Shown here: positions 6,940 to 14,044 of the stretch, one piece after another
Layout: every line of letters begins with the position of its first letter
Position numbering within the stretch: the stretch's first letter is position 1
Assembly (NCBI GenBank): GCA_007123695.1
Contig: SLGN01000359.1
Span: 1 to 14,044 of the forward strand
Length of the DNA stretch: 14,044 nucleotides
Origin: Verrucomicrobiales bacterium
GTDB lineage: Bacteria; Verrucomicrobiota; Verrucomicrobiia; Verrucomicrobiales; DEV007
Direction of reading: 5' to 3'
Notes under the pieces: generated by a model
The model's database searches: none
What the model saw: the letters and a program-made list of their open reading frames with translations, nothing else
Told to the model about the DNA's origin: nothing
Position numbers and translations under genes: made by a program

Positions 6940-8402
6940 GAAAGCGCCGGGGCCGTTCGCTCCCTCTCGCGCCGCAGGCGGATGCGGAAACGGCTGCCCC
7001 TTCCCGGCTCGCTTTCCAGGCCGATCATGCCGCCGCATTGCTCGACGAACAGCTTCGCGAGAGCCAATCCCAGCCCCGCCCCGCCCTCGGCGCGGGAACG
7101 TGCCCGGTCGATCCGGTAGAACCGCTCGAAAACCTTTTCGCAATGCTCCGGGGCGATGCCGGGACCGTCGTCGGCCACCTCGACCAGGATCGAATCGTCT
7201 TCGCTCGTTGCCGCGATCCGAACCGACCCGCCATCCGGGCTGTGGCGGATCGCGTTGTGAACCAGATTCATGGCGGCCTGCCGCAGCAGCACCGCATCCG
7301 CCTCGGCGACGAGATCTTCGTCGCAGCATAGCGAAAGCGTCTGCGACTTTTCCGCAGCGAGCACCTCCAGCCCCTCGAGCACCTCGCCGAGCAGGGGCGC
7401 GAGTCGCACCGGCCCGAGATGGAGCGCCCTGCGACCGCTCTCGACCCGGGCCAGCATCAGCAGGGTGTCGACCAGATCGTGGAGCCGCTGCGCCTCCTCC
7501 AGCATGCTCCCGACCGTGTCGCGCAGGGGTTCCTCTTCGTCGCTCTGGCGCAGCGCGACCTCGCCGACGCTGCGCAGGGACGTGAGCGGCGTACGGAGTT
7601 CGTGCGAGGCGTCCGCCGTGAAGCGGCGCAGCGCCTCGAAGGAGCCCTCGAGCCGCGCGAGAGTCTCGTTGAAGACCGAGGCGAGCTGCCCGATCTCGTC
7701 GTGGGGATTCGGATTGGGGAGGCGGCGGGAAAGGGAATCGGAAGTGATGCGACGGGCCTGCTCCGCCATCGCGACGACCGGGCCGAGCGCCCGCCCCGCC
7801 ATCACGTAGCCGCCCAGCGCCGCGAGACAAACGGCGACCGGAACGCCGAATCCCAAACCGAGGAGCATGCGCCAGAGGCTGCTTTGGATGCCCGACTTGT
7901 CCCGAAGCACTCGCAGCACGAAGGTCTCTCCTCCGATGTCGGCCGACCGCTCCAGGGCGCGGGCCCGTCGCGATCCCGCGAAGGCGATTTCGCGGACGCG
8001 CCCCTGCTCGGGCGCCCTATCTTCGTCGATCTCGGGAGGCTCGTCGATGGGGACCCCGTGGCCCGGCCAATGGCTCATGACGCGCTCTCCGCGCGACCAG
8101 ACGTCAAACCACGACTCCGCGTAGCCACCGCTGCTCAGGGAAGAGGGGCTGCTCGCCCGCCACCGCACCCCTTCCTCGCCGTCCCTCTCCAAATGCGCCT
8201 CGATCAGAACCCAGTCGATCTCGATCTGGCGGTCCAGCTCGCGATGGAGGCCCCGCTCGACCGCGATGTAGATCAACGGCACCAGCGCGAGCAGCAGCCC
8301 CCCGGCGATGACGGCGAACCAAAGGGCGAGCCGCAGCCGAAGCGAACGACGCCACCAGGCGCCGAGATTGGAAAAAGAAATCCGCGCCGACCCTTCCGTC
8401 AT
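6930..8402 (-). CDS. Sensor histidine kinase of a two-component system
   Basis: This 490-aa membrane-bound kinase has TM1 at about 25-48, a periplasmic sensor loop of about 125 residues (50-174) and TM2 at about 177-201. A HAMP domain (about 202-254) ends at DEIGQLASVFNETL. The HisKA H-box is FTADASHELRTPLTSLR with phosphoacceptor His267. The HATPase domain carries the N-box NLVHNAIRHS (Asn379, Asn383), the G1 box DDGPGI (411-416), the F-box FERFYR (425-430) and the G2 box GAGLGLAL (441-448), so all catalytic blocks are intact. The sensor loop is rich in Trp, Arg and acidic residues and lacks His/Met/Cys clusters that would point to a particular metal. The ATG overlaps the regulator stop (ATGA) and has its own AGGAGG. 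The architecture is like CusS/QseC-type kinases; its partner is the regulator just upstream. Confidence 0.95.
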   Translation of the reverse strand: MTEGSARISFSNLGAWWRRSLRLRLALWFAVIAGGLLLALVPLIYIAVERGLHRELDRQIEIDWVLIEAHLERDGEEGVRWRASSPSSLSSGGYAESWFDVWSRGERVMSHWPGHGVPIDEPPEIDEDRAPEQGRVREIAFAGSRRARALERSADIGGETFVLRVLRDKSGIQSSLWRMLLGLGFGVPVAVCLAALGGYVMAGRALGPVVAMAEQARRITSDSLSRRLPNPNPHDEIGQLASVFNETLARLEGSFEALRRFTADASHELRTPLTSLRSVGEVALRQSDEEEPLRDTVGSMLEEAQRLHDLVDTLLMLARVESGRRALHLGPVRLAPLLGEVLEGLEVLAAEKSQTLSLCCDEDLVAEADAVLLRQAAMNLVHNAIRHSPDGGSVRIAATSEDDSILVEVADDGPGIAPEHCEKVFERFYRIDRARSRAEGGAGLGLALAKLFVEQCGGMIGLESEPGRGSRFRIRLRRERERTAPALSPT

Positions 8403-9118
8403 TTCAACGTCCTCCTCCCCTCTTGTGCCGCGGCCCGCTCCTCCAGCACGTAGCCCACCCCCCGCACCGTGTGGATGAAACGCACCGAACGCCCTCCGTC
8501 GATCTTTTTCCGCAGGCGGGCGAAGTGGACATCGACGACGTTGTCCAGCGGCGTCGATCGGTTCGGCTCGCGCCAGACCTCCAGCGCCAGCATCCGCCGG
8601 GTCACCACCTCTCCCTCGTGCCTCGCGAGGAAGGCCAGCACTTCGAACTCCCGAGGCGTCAGCAGAATTTCCTCTCCCCCCACGAAAACCTGGCGCATCG
8701 CCAGATCGACGACGAGATCGCCGACCTGGCGGCGCAGGGATTCTTCCGGAACCGAGCGCCGCAGCAAGGCCCGGACCCTGGCGACGAGCTCGGCAAAGGC
8801 GAAGGGCTTCACCAGATAGTCGTCCGCTCCGCTGTCGAGCCCGAGCACGCGGTCCTCGACCGAATCGCGGGCCGTCAGCAGCAGGACCGCCGGCTTTTCC
8901 CCACGGACGCGCAGATCGCCGAGAATTTCGATGCCGTCGCGTCCCGGGAGCATCCAGTCGAGGACGACGAGATCGAAGCCCCCGCCCGCCAGCTGCGAGG
9001 CCCCCTCCTCGCCCGTGGCAGCGACCACCGCCTCGTATCCCTCCGCCGCAAGACCGGTGCGCAGCGCCTGCGCGGTCTTCGCCTCGTCCTCGACGATCAA
9101 GATTCTCGGAGCTTCCAT
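8399..9118 (-). CDS. OmpR-family response regulator
   Basis: This encodes 239 aa. The receiver domain (about 4-117) has the acidic pocket at Glu10-Asp11-Glu12, phosphoacceptor Asp54 (LVVLDWMLPG), Thr82 (LLLTARDS) and Lys104 (DYLVKPFAF). The winged-helix DNA-binding domain (about 130-230) shows LTPREFEVLAFLARHEGEVV, the recognition-helix region NVVDVHFARLRKKID and the wing IHTVRGVGYVLEE, which is the standard OmpR/CusR/QseB arrangement. It is the first gene of the leftward cluster and is translationally coupled to the kinase by a 4-bp overlap. The likely target is the TTCAGGTTG direct repeat in front of the adaptor gene. No copy of that motif occurs upstream of this gene; a different 20-bp duplication does. 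The closest named relative cannot be decided from sequence alone. Confidence 0.95.
   Translation of the reverse strand: MEAPRILIVEDEAKTAQALRTGLAAEGYEAVVAATGEEGASQLAGGGFDLVVLDWMLPGRDGIEILGDLRVRGEKPAVLLLTARDSVEDRVLGLDSGADDYLVKPFAFAELVARVRALLRRSVPEESLRRQVGDLVVDLAMRQVFVGGEEILLTPREFEVLAFLARHEGEVVTRRMLALEVWREPNRSTPLDNVVDVHFARLRKKIDGGRSVRFIHTVRGVGYVLEERAAAQEGRRTLK
8411..8416 (-). promoter_or_regulatory. Consensus Shine-Dalgarno for the kinase, inside the regulator gene
   Basis: The minus strand reads AGGAGG at 8416-8411, with 8 nt to the kinase ATG at 8402. These bases are also the two Arg codons near the end of the regulator (RRTLK-stop). With the ATGA overlap this indicates coupled but independently initiated kinase translation. 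It stands out because most other starts in the window lack a recognisable Shine-Dalgarno. Confidence 0.8.
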
Positions 9119-9170
9119 GTCGGGGCGGAACCTACCACATTCTCCAAGCCAGGGACCTCCCGGCCCGCCG

Positions 9171-9210
9171 GATTTCCGAAATTCGCAGTAGATTTCCGAA
9201 ATTCGCAGTA
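9171..9210. repeat. Perfect 20-bp tandem duplication in the divergent promoter region
   Basis: GATTTCCGAAATTCGCAGTA occurs at 9171-9190 and again, identically and without spacer, at 9191-9210; the match continues two bases (GA) into 9211-9212. Each copy contains the near-palindrome ATTTC-C-GAAAT. The array lies 53-92 bp upstream of the response-regulator ATG and about 110 bp upstream of the dehydrogenase ATG. A 20-bp period is about two helical turns. It could be a duplicated operator, a recent slippage duplication or a remnant of a dispersed repeat; the sequence alone does not decide. Confidence 0.9.
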
Positions 9211-9284
9211 GAAACGCTACGAAGGACGACGAACTGACGCGGCGCCTTGCCGGGATGCGTGCTGGAAAGCGGTACGCTGCCGCC

Positions 9285-9313
9285 TTGAGCTTGCGCGAAT
9301 CCCGTCCTATGCT
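9285..9313 (+). promoter_or_regulatory. Sigma70-like promoter for the dehydrogenase, probably leaderless
   Basis: TTGAGC (9285-9290) and TATGCT (9308-9313) are separated by exactly 17 nt, a good match to -35/-10 spacing and sequence. Only 5 nt (GCGGA) separate the -10 from the ATG at 9319, so the predicted start site falls on or next to the A of the start codon. If used, the transcript would have no 5' leader and no Shine-Dalgarno. Confidence 0.55.
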
Positions 9314-9318
9314 GCGGA

Positions 9319-10203
9319 ATGAGCGGACCTCTCGCAGGCCAAAAGATCGGATTCGTCGGGCTTGGCCGGATGGGCTGGCCCATGGCGCGCCGCCTCCACG
9401 AGGCAGGCGCCGAGGTCACGGCGTGGAACCGCAGCCCCGAAAAGCTCGAACTCGCTTCGGAAGCCGGCCTCCTCCCCGCCCCGGATCCCGGAGCCCTCGC
9501 CGCCGCAGTCGGTGCGGGAACGATCTGCCTGAACCTCACCACTCCGGAAACCGTCGCCTCGGTCGTCGACCGCATCCTTCCGCGGATCGAAGCCGGAGCC
9601 GTCCTCGTCGACTTCGGCACGACCGGCTACGCCGAAACCCTCGCCTTGGCCGCCCGCGCCGAGGCGGCGGGGGCGCAATGGATCGACGCTCCCGTATCGG
9701 GCGGCGAAGTCGGCGCCAAGGCCGGCACGCTCACGATCTTGGCCGGGGGCGCTCCGGAAAGCTTCGCCCGGGTCCTTCCGATCTTCGCGTCGCTTGGAAA
9801 AAAGATCACCCACATGGGCGGGCAGGGCGCCGGGCAGGTGACGAAGCTGGCCAACCAGCTCATCGTCGCGCAGACCATCGACGCAGTGGCGCAGGCCCTT
9901 CGCCTCGCCGAACTCGCCGACGTCGATCCCGCCCTCGTGCGCGAAGCCCTCCGCGGAGGCTTCGCCGAAAGCCGCATCCTCGAGCTGCACGGCGACCGCA
10001 TGGTGCGGCGCGACTTCGCCCCCGGCGGGCGCAGCGAGCTGCAACTGAAGGACGTGCGGCTCATGTCCGCGCTTGCCGAGCAGGTCGGGCTGCACTCCTC
10101 CACCCTCGCCAACTCCCTTTCCCTGTGGGAGCGCTTCGTCAACGAACTCGGCCACGGCGACCTCGACCACTCCGGCCTTTTCCGAATCTACGAGGAATCC
10201 TGA
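9319..10203 (+). CDS. NAD(P)-dependent beta-hydroxyacid dehydrogenase (3-hydroxyisobutyrate dehydrogenase family)
   Basis: This 294-aa cytosolic oxidoreductase has the usual length for the family. The N-terminal Rossmann fold has GFVGLGRMGWPMA (Gly14-x-Gly16-x-x-Gly19), and Asn37-Arg38 after the second strand suggest NADP(H) preference. The substrate-binding block is DAPVSGGEVGAKAGTL (123-138). The catalytic lysine is Lys176 in GAGQVTKLANQ, with Asn180 beside it. The C-terminal helical domain has LQLKDVRLM and ends LGHGDLDHSGLF, as in reductases of the glyoxylate/succinic-semialdehyde or 2-hydroxy-3-oxopropionate type. The segment VDFGTTGYAETL replaces the more common D-x-ST-x-SP motif, so substrate choice cannot be assigned. 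It is divergent from the two-component system and 46 nt upstream of a conserved hypothetical gene. Confidence 0.9.
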   Translation: MSGPLAGQKIGFVGLGRMGWPMARRLHEAGAEVTAWNRSPEKLELASEAGLLPAPDPGALAAAVGAGTICLNLTTPETVASVVDRILPRIEAGAVLVDFGTTGYAETLALAARAEAAGAQWIDAPVSGGEVGAKAGTLTILAGGAPESFARVLPIFASLGKKITHMGGQGAGQVTKLANQLIVAQTIDAVAQALRLAELADVDPALVREALRGGFAESRILELHGDRMVRRDFAPGGRSELQLKDVRLMSALAEQVGLHSSTLANSLSLWERFVNELGHGDLDHSGLFRIYEES

Positions 10204-10249
10204 TCCGGTCCGAAAACTCCCTGCCCCAGCACCCTCCCCTTCCGATGCG

Positions 10250-10819
10250 ATGAGCCAGATGCATCAAATGCAGCTCTCCTACGATGCGACCCAAGACCGC
10301 ATGCTCTTTCGCGTCAACACCCGCGAGAGACAGGAGTTCCGCTTCTGGATGACCCGCCGCTACATCGCCATTCTCTGGCAGACCCTCACCGGCCTGATCG
10401 CCCGCCTCGCCAGAGATGCGCCGGACCCGGTCCCCTCCCCCGCCCCGTCCCCGGTCGCGGAAAAACCGCCGCTGCCGGATCCCCTCGCGGCCGAGGCCAA
10501 GCAGGAACTGCTCCACCGGCAGGCCGTCGAGCGCACCGACTTCAAGACGGAGTATCAGGAAACCAACTACCTGCCCCTCGGCGAGACCCCCATCCTCCTC
10601 TTCGGCGTCTCCGTGCGCACCGTTCCGGACGGCAGACTCCTGCTCTGCATGCAGCCCGAAAACGGCCCCGGCATCGAAATTTCCGTCGACGAGCCCATCG
10701 TGCGCTCGCTCTGCCAGCTCCTCCTCAACACCACCGCGAAAGCGGATTGGAACTTGAAGCTCACCTTCCTCCCCAGCACCGCCCCCGGCGACACGAGTCC
10801 GCAGAAGGGTTTGAGCTGA
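10250..10819 (+). CDS. Conserved hypothetical protein (MQLSYD...RFWMTRR type)
   Basis: This encodes 189 aa from the ATG at 10250; in-frame ATGs at 10259 and 10268 (MQLSYD) are alternatives, and the last fits the start of the related proteins I recall. The frame is open further upstream, but that part overlaps the dehydrogenase and is not credible. Visible parts are an N-terminal block LSYDATQDRMLFRVNT followed by EFRFWMTRRYIAILW, a Pro/Ala-rich linker (about 57-80), a helical stretch (AKQELLHRQAVERTDF) and a C-terminal beta-rich block (LPLGETPILLFGVSV, RLLLCMQPENGPGIEISVDE) ending in a helix (VRSLCQLLLNTTAKADW). I recall similar uncharacterised proteins mainly from Proteobacteria; no function is known to me. 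There is no signal peptide or clear membrane segment. The 46-nt spacing suggests cotranscription with the dehydrogenase. Confidence 0.75.
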   Translation: MSQMHQMQLSYDATQDRMLFRVNTRERQEFRFWMTRRYIAILWQTLTGLIARLARDAPDPVPSPAPSPVAEKPPLPDPLAAEAKQELLHRQAVERTDFKTEYQETNYLPLGETPILLFGVSVRTVPDGRLLLCMQPENGPGIEISVDEPIVRSLCQLLLNTTAKADWNLKLTFLPSTAPGDTSPQKGLS

Positions 10820-10898
10820 GAGGCGAGCGAATGCCGGGACGACGCCCTGATCGATGCGGTCGATGGGGTCCAAACACCGAAGCCCCTCTGCGAATCCC

Positions 10899-12338
10899 TC
10901 ACCCCAGCACTCCCCGCACCACCTTGCCGTGGACGTCGGTGAGGCGGAAGTCGCGGCCGGCGTGGCGGTAGGTTAGGCGCTCGTGGTCGAGCCCGAGGAG
11001 GTGGAGGATGGTGGCGTGGAGGTCGTGGATGTGCACCGGATCCTCGACGACGTGGTATCCGAAGTCGTCGGTGCGGCCGTGGACGTGGCCGCCCTTGACC
11101 CCGCCCCCGGCCATCCACATCGAGAAGGCGAAGGGATGGTGGTCGCGGCCCTCCTCGCCGGGCTTGACGGGCCGGCCCACGTCGAAGTGGTCCTCGGCCA
11201 TGGGGGTGCGGCCGAACTCGCCGGCCCAGACCACGAGGGTCTCGTCGAGCAGCCCGCGCCGCTTGAGGTCGGTCAGCAGGGCGGCGGCGGGTCGGTCGGT
11301 CTTGAGGCAGTTTTCGGCGAGGTTCTTGTCGAGCTGCTTGTGGTCGTCCCAGGTGGCGTGGAAGAGCTGGACGCAGCGCACCCCGCGCTCGACGAGCCGG
11401 CGGGCGAGGAGGCAGTTGGTCCCGAAGGCGCGGGTGGGCTCCTCGTCGATGCCGTAGAGCTCGCGGGTGGCGGCGGACTCGCCGGAAAGGTCGAGCAGCT
11501 CGGGCGCCGTCGATTGCATGCGGAAGGCCATCTCGTAGGCCGCGATGCGCGAGGCGATCTCGGCGTCGCCGGTGGCCTCGAGGCGGATGCGGTTGAGGTC
11601 GCCCAAGGTGTCGAGGCGGGCGCGCTGGGCGGCGGCGTCGATGCCGGGCGGGTTCTCGAGGAAGAGGATGGGGTCCTCGGCGGTGCGCAGGGTCACGCCC
11701 CGGTGGGTCGAGGGCAGGAAGCCGTTGCCCGCGAGGGTGGCGCGGGCCTCGACGTCGTTGCCGGAGTTGAGCACCACGTAGCCGGGCATGTCGTCGCTGA
11801 GGCTGCCGAGCCCGTAGTCGACCCAGGCGCCGAGGCCGGGACGACCGAAGAGCTGGGTGCCGCAGTTGAAGAGCAGCTGCGCCGGGTCGTGGTTGCCGGA
11901 GTCGGTGTGCATCGAGCGCACCACGCAGATCTCGTCGGCGAGCGCGCCGGTGTGTGGCAGGAAATCGGAGAACTCCACCCCGCTGCGCCCCCGGGGGGTG
12001 AAGACGCGCGGGCTGGCCATCACCGCCCCGGCCATGATGGACGGATCGACCATCCCCTCGGGCGGCGGGGTGCCGTCCCAGCGCTTCATCTGCGGCTTGG
12101 GGTCGAGCAGGTCGAGATGGGAGGGCCCGCCCGCCATGAACAGGAAAATGACGTTCTTCGCCCTCGGCGCGAGATGGGGCCGGAGGGGTCGGGCCGAGGC
12201 CCCGGCCGCGAGATCCCCCGCGAGCCCTTCGCGCCCGAGCAGTTGCGCGAGCGCCACGGCGCCGATGCCCCCGGCCTGGCGGGCGAGGAAGCTGCGGCGC
12301 GAGAGCGCGGCGGGCGGGCGGTGCTGGCGGGGGTCCAT
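10899..12338 (-). CDS. DUF1501 protein with Tat signal (alkaline-phosphatase-like fold)
   Basis: This encodes 479 aa from the ATG at 12338; the open frame continues to 13928 only as shadow of the PSD1 gene. The N-terminus carries a twin-arginine signal: SRRSFL (Arg14-Arg15) followed by a hydrophobic Ala/Gly stretch, so export as a folded protein is likely. Family blocks are NVIFLFMAGGPSHLDLLDPKP, SDFLPHTGALADEICVVRSM, DSGNHDPAQLLFNCGT, HATWDDHKQLDKNL, WAGEFGRTPM, GRDHHPFAFSMWMAGGGVKGG and HDLHATILHLLGLDHERLTY. DUF1501 belongs to the alkaline-phosphatase/sulfatase-like superfamily; its substrate is not established. It lies 5 nt downstream of a PSD1-type cytochrome protein, the common pairing in Planctomycetota and Verrucomicrobiota. 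No clear Shine-Dalgarno was seen. Confidence 0.93.
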   Translation of the reverse strand: MDPRQHRPPAALSRRSFLARQAGGIGAVALAQLLGREGLAGDLAAGASARPLRPHLAPRAKNVIFLFMAGGPSHLDLLDPKPQMKRWDGTPPPEGMVDPSIMAGAVMASPRVFTPRGRSGVEFSDFLPHTGALADEICVVRSMHTDSGNHDPAQLLFNCGTQLFGRPGLGAWVDYGLGSLSDDMPGYVVLNSGNDVEARATLAGNGFLPSTHRGVTLRTAEDPILFLENPPGIDAAAQRARLDTLGDLNRIRLEATGDAEIASRIAAYEMAFRMQSTAPELLDLSGESAATRELYGIDEEPTRAFGTNCLLARRLVERGVRCVQLFHATWDDHKQLDKNLAENCLKTDRPAAALLTDLKRRGLLDETLVVWAGEFGRTPMAEDHFDVGRPVKPGEEGRDHHPFAFSMWMAGGGVKGGHVHGRTDDFGYHVVEDPVHIHDLHATILHLLGLDHERLTYRHAGRDFRLTDVHGKVVRGVLG

Positions 12339-12343
12339 GGGAG

Positions 12344-14044
12344 CTAGTCGCGGTGGAGGAACTCGTGCAGGTTCAGCAGCACGCTGGCGAGGCTGACCCA
12401 GGCGGCGGAGCGGGCCGGGCCGGCTCCGGGAAAGGGGTCCGGGGCGAGGAGAGCGGCGGCCCCGGGGTCGGAGGCGAAGCGGGCCTCCTCTACGTCGAGA
12501 TGGCTGAGGAGACGCTCGCTCTCGCGCGGCGCCGGAGGCCGGGCCAGGGCGAGGAGGTAGGCGTGCTCGAGGCGGGCCTCCTCCCGGTCCTCGCCGCCGT
12601 CCGCGACCTCGCTCCAGGCCCGCGCGGCGAGGCCCTGCGCCGCCTCGACGAAGGTCGGGTCGTTGAGCAGGTTGAGGGCTTGCAGGGGGGTGTTCGAGCG
12701 CTCGCGGCGCGAGCAGGGGGTGGTCGATCCCGGCAGGTCGAAGTTGGCGAACTGGGCGAAGGGCGTGAGCCGCTGGAGATAGACGTAGAGCCCGCGGCGG
12801 TGGTGCCCCTCCTCGTCGGCCCGCCAGGGGTTGCGGGTGTTCTCGCGGGTGAAGCCCTCGGGCTGGGGAGGGCGCACGCTGGGCCCGCCAACGGTCAGGT
12901 CGAGCAGCCCGCCGACGGCGAGGGCGCTGTCCCGGATGCCCTCGGCGGAAAGGCGCAGCGGCACCTGCCGGGCGAGCAGGGCGTTGCCGGGATCGGTCTC
13001 GGCGAGTTCGGGCCGGGCCGCGGAGGACTGGCGGTAGGTCTCGGAGCTCACCATGAGGCGGATCATCTCCTTGAGGCTCCAGCCCCTTGCGGGGAACTCC
13101 GCCGCGAGCCAGTCGAGCAGCTCGGGGTGGCTGGGGAGCGCCCCCCGGACGCCTAGGTTCTCCGAGGTCGCGACGATGCCGGTGCCGAAAAGCTCCTGCC
13201 AGAGCCGGTTGACGGTGACACGGGCGGTGAGCGGCTGCTCCGGCGAGACGAGCCAGCGGGCCAGGTCGATGCGGTTCGGTCCGGCGGAATTGGCGGGGTC
13301 TGCGGCCTCCAGGGGCGGCAGCACCGCCGGGGTCCCCGCCGCGACGGCGGGTCCGGGGCGCCGGAAATCGCCGCGCTCGTGGATGCGGGTCTCCACCGCA
13401 TAGGGCAGCTCGGCAATGGCCTGGGCGCGGCTCAGGGGCGGCACCTCGCGGGCGAGCGCTTCGAGGCGGCGGGAGAGCGCGGCGATTTCGAGGCGCTCGA
13501 ACTCCTCCGGGGCCACCACCGCGCCGCGTCGCAGAAAGTAGTCCTGGAGCTGCTCCTGCTCCTGCGGCGTGCGCTGCGCGGGCGGAGTCTTGATGAGGGT
13601 GATGCCCTCGAACTGCCCCTCTCCCTGGCGGATTCCCCACTGGGTCACGAGCGTCTCGTAGGCGCGGGCCCAGGCGTGGTCGGCGCCGGGATCCTCCTCG
13701 ATGCGGAGCATCCCCGCCTCCCATTCGGCTTGCAGCTCGGCGAGGCGCTCCGCCAGCGGCGCGAGCAGCGCGGCCCGCTCGCGCTCGTAGGCGCGCCGGG
13801 CGGACTCGTGCTTCTCCCGCTCGCCCGGGAGGGGGGCGTCGATGTTGCGCTCCTCGGCCCGGTCGAAGAAGGCGTAGAGCCGGAAGAAGTCCTCCTGGCT
13901 GAGAGGGTCGAACTTGTGATCGTGGCACTCGGCGCAGTCCATCGTCAGCCCCAGCCAGACCGAGCCCACCGTGGAGGTGCGGTCGACGATCTGACGCACC
14001 CGGCCCAGCGCCGGGTCGGCGTTGCCGGTCTGTCGGTCGCTGAC
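12344..14044 (-). CDS. PSD1/DUF1553 protein with DUF1549 cytochrome-like motif, 5' partial
   Basis: The frame is open to the window edge (566 visible residues, starting VSDRQTGNADPALGR), so the start lies outside; a GTG at 13999 is internal to a conserved block and is not the start. The visible part begins in the C-terminal portion of DUF1549 (PSCyt2): RQIVDRTSTVGSVWLGLT and CAECHDHKFDPL, a CxxCH motif at about residues 37-41. A charged helical insert (about 65-115) and the RGDFRRPG-AGTPAVLPPL linker (about 224-245) follow. DUF1553 (PSD1) runs from about 257 onward (RIDLARWLVSPEQPLTARVTVNRLW, PSHPELLDWLAAEF, SSETYRQSS, RSNTPLQALNLLNDP). Full proteins usually also carry PSCyt1 and DUF1549 before this region. 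It is probably exported and redox- or heme-linked. It sits 5 nt upstream of the DUF1501 gene, so the two are almost certainly one operon. The biochemical role is unproven. Confidence 0.92.
   Translation of the reverse strand, partial: VSDRQTGNADPALGRVRQIVDRTSTVGSVWLGLTMDCAECHDHKFDPLSQEDFFRLYAFFDRAEERNIDAPLPGEREKHESARRAYERERAALLAPLAERLAELQAEWEAGMLRIEEDPGADHAWARAYETLVTQWGIRQGEGQFEGITLIKTPPAQRTPQEQEQLQDYFLRRGAVVAPEEFERLEIAALSRRLEALAREVPPLSRAQAIAELPYAVETRIHERGDFRRPGPAVAAGTPAVLPPLEAADPANSAGPNRIDLARWLVSPEQPLTARVTVNRLWQELFGTGIVATSENLGVRGALPSHPELLDWLAAEFPARGWSLKEMIRLMVSSETYRQSSAARPELAETDPGNALLARQVPLRLSAEGIRDSALAVGGLLDLTVGGPSVRPPQPEGFTRENTRNPWRADEEGHHRRGLYVYLQRLTPFAQFANFDLPGSTTPCSRRERSNTPLQALNLLNDPTFVEAAQGLAARAWSEVADGGEDREEARLEHAYLLALARPPAPRESERLLSHLDVEEARFASDPGAAALLAPDPFPGAGPARSAAWVSLASVLLNLHEFLHRD

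Noticed and set aside
10820..10898. Terminator between the convergent hypothetical and DUF1501 genes
   Set aside because: Only weak dyads (such as ATCGA/TCGAT with a 5-nt loop) and no T-run are present. Nothing here supports an intrinsic terminator.
10983..12347. A 454-codon plus-strand open frame opposite DUF1501
   Set aside because: It is Gly/Val/Glu-rich low complexity, while the minus strand carries all DUF1501 motifs.
12339..13928. Possible 530-residue N-terminal extension of DUF1501 making a fusion with PSD1
   Set aside because: The extension is Arg/Pro/Gly-rich and lies out of frame over the real PSD1 coding sequence. The ATG at 12338 is followed directly by a Tat signal.

Overview
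The window is very GC-rich, densely coding bacterial DNA with no RNA genes, CRISPR array or insertion sequence that I can recognise. The best taxonomic clue is the pair at the right end: a cytochrome/PSD1 (DUF1549-DUF1553) protein followed by a DUF1501 protein with a Tat signal. Such pairs are typical of Planctomycetota and Verrucomicrobiota, so I infer a PVC-superphylum bacterium, most likely a GC-rich verrucomicrobial lineage. The cysteine-rich CPXCG-like protein and the conserved hypothetical near 10.5 kb also have relatives in Proteobacteria, so the assignment is tentative.

Layout from left to right. (1) 1-704, +: the 3' part of a single-pass membrane protein whose visible N-terminal part begins with eight in-frame Pro-Asp-Ser repeats. 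(2) 776-958, +: a small cysteine-rich CPXCG-like protein. (3) 970-9118, all on the minus strand, transcribed right to left: an OmpR-family response regulator, a sensor histidine kinase (ATGA overlap, with an internal Shine-Dalgarno), a short gap carrying a tandem TTCAGGTTG operator-like repeat, then an RND periplasmic adaptor, an RND inner-membrane pump and a TolC-type outer-membrane lipoprotein. Together these form a complete tripartite envelope efflux pump with its own two-component control. (4) 9119-9318: a 200-bp divergent promoter region with a perfect 20-bp tandem duplication and a good sigma70-like promoter placed to give a leaderless mRNA. (5) 9319-10819, +: a beta-hydroxyacid dehydrogenase (3-hydroxyisobutyrate dehydrogenase family) and a conserved hypothetical protein. 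(6) 10899-14044, minus: a DUF1501 protein and, upstream of it, a PSD1-type protein that runs off the window.

How it fits together: the kinase senses an unidentified envelope signal (metal, cationic drug or similar) and phosphorylates the regulator at Asp54. The regulator plausibly binds the direct repeat that overlaps the kinase stop codon and turns on adaptor-pump-outer-membrane-factor transcription. The dehydrogenase pair and the DUF1501/PSD1 pair are separate transcription units with no obvious link to efflux. I did not find a clear undescribed multi-gene system. The most informative observations are the two regulatory repeats, the probable leaderless start, the PDS repeat tract and the relay-residue pattern of the RND pump.
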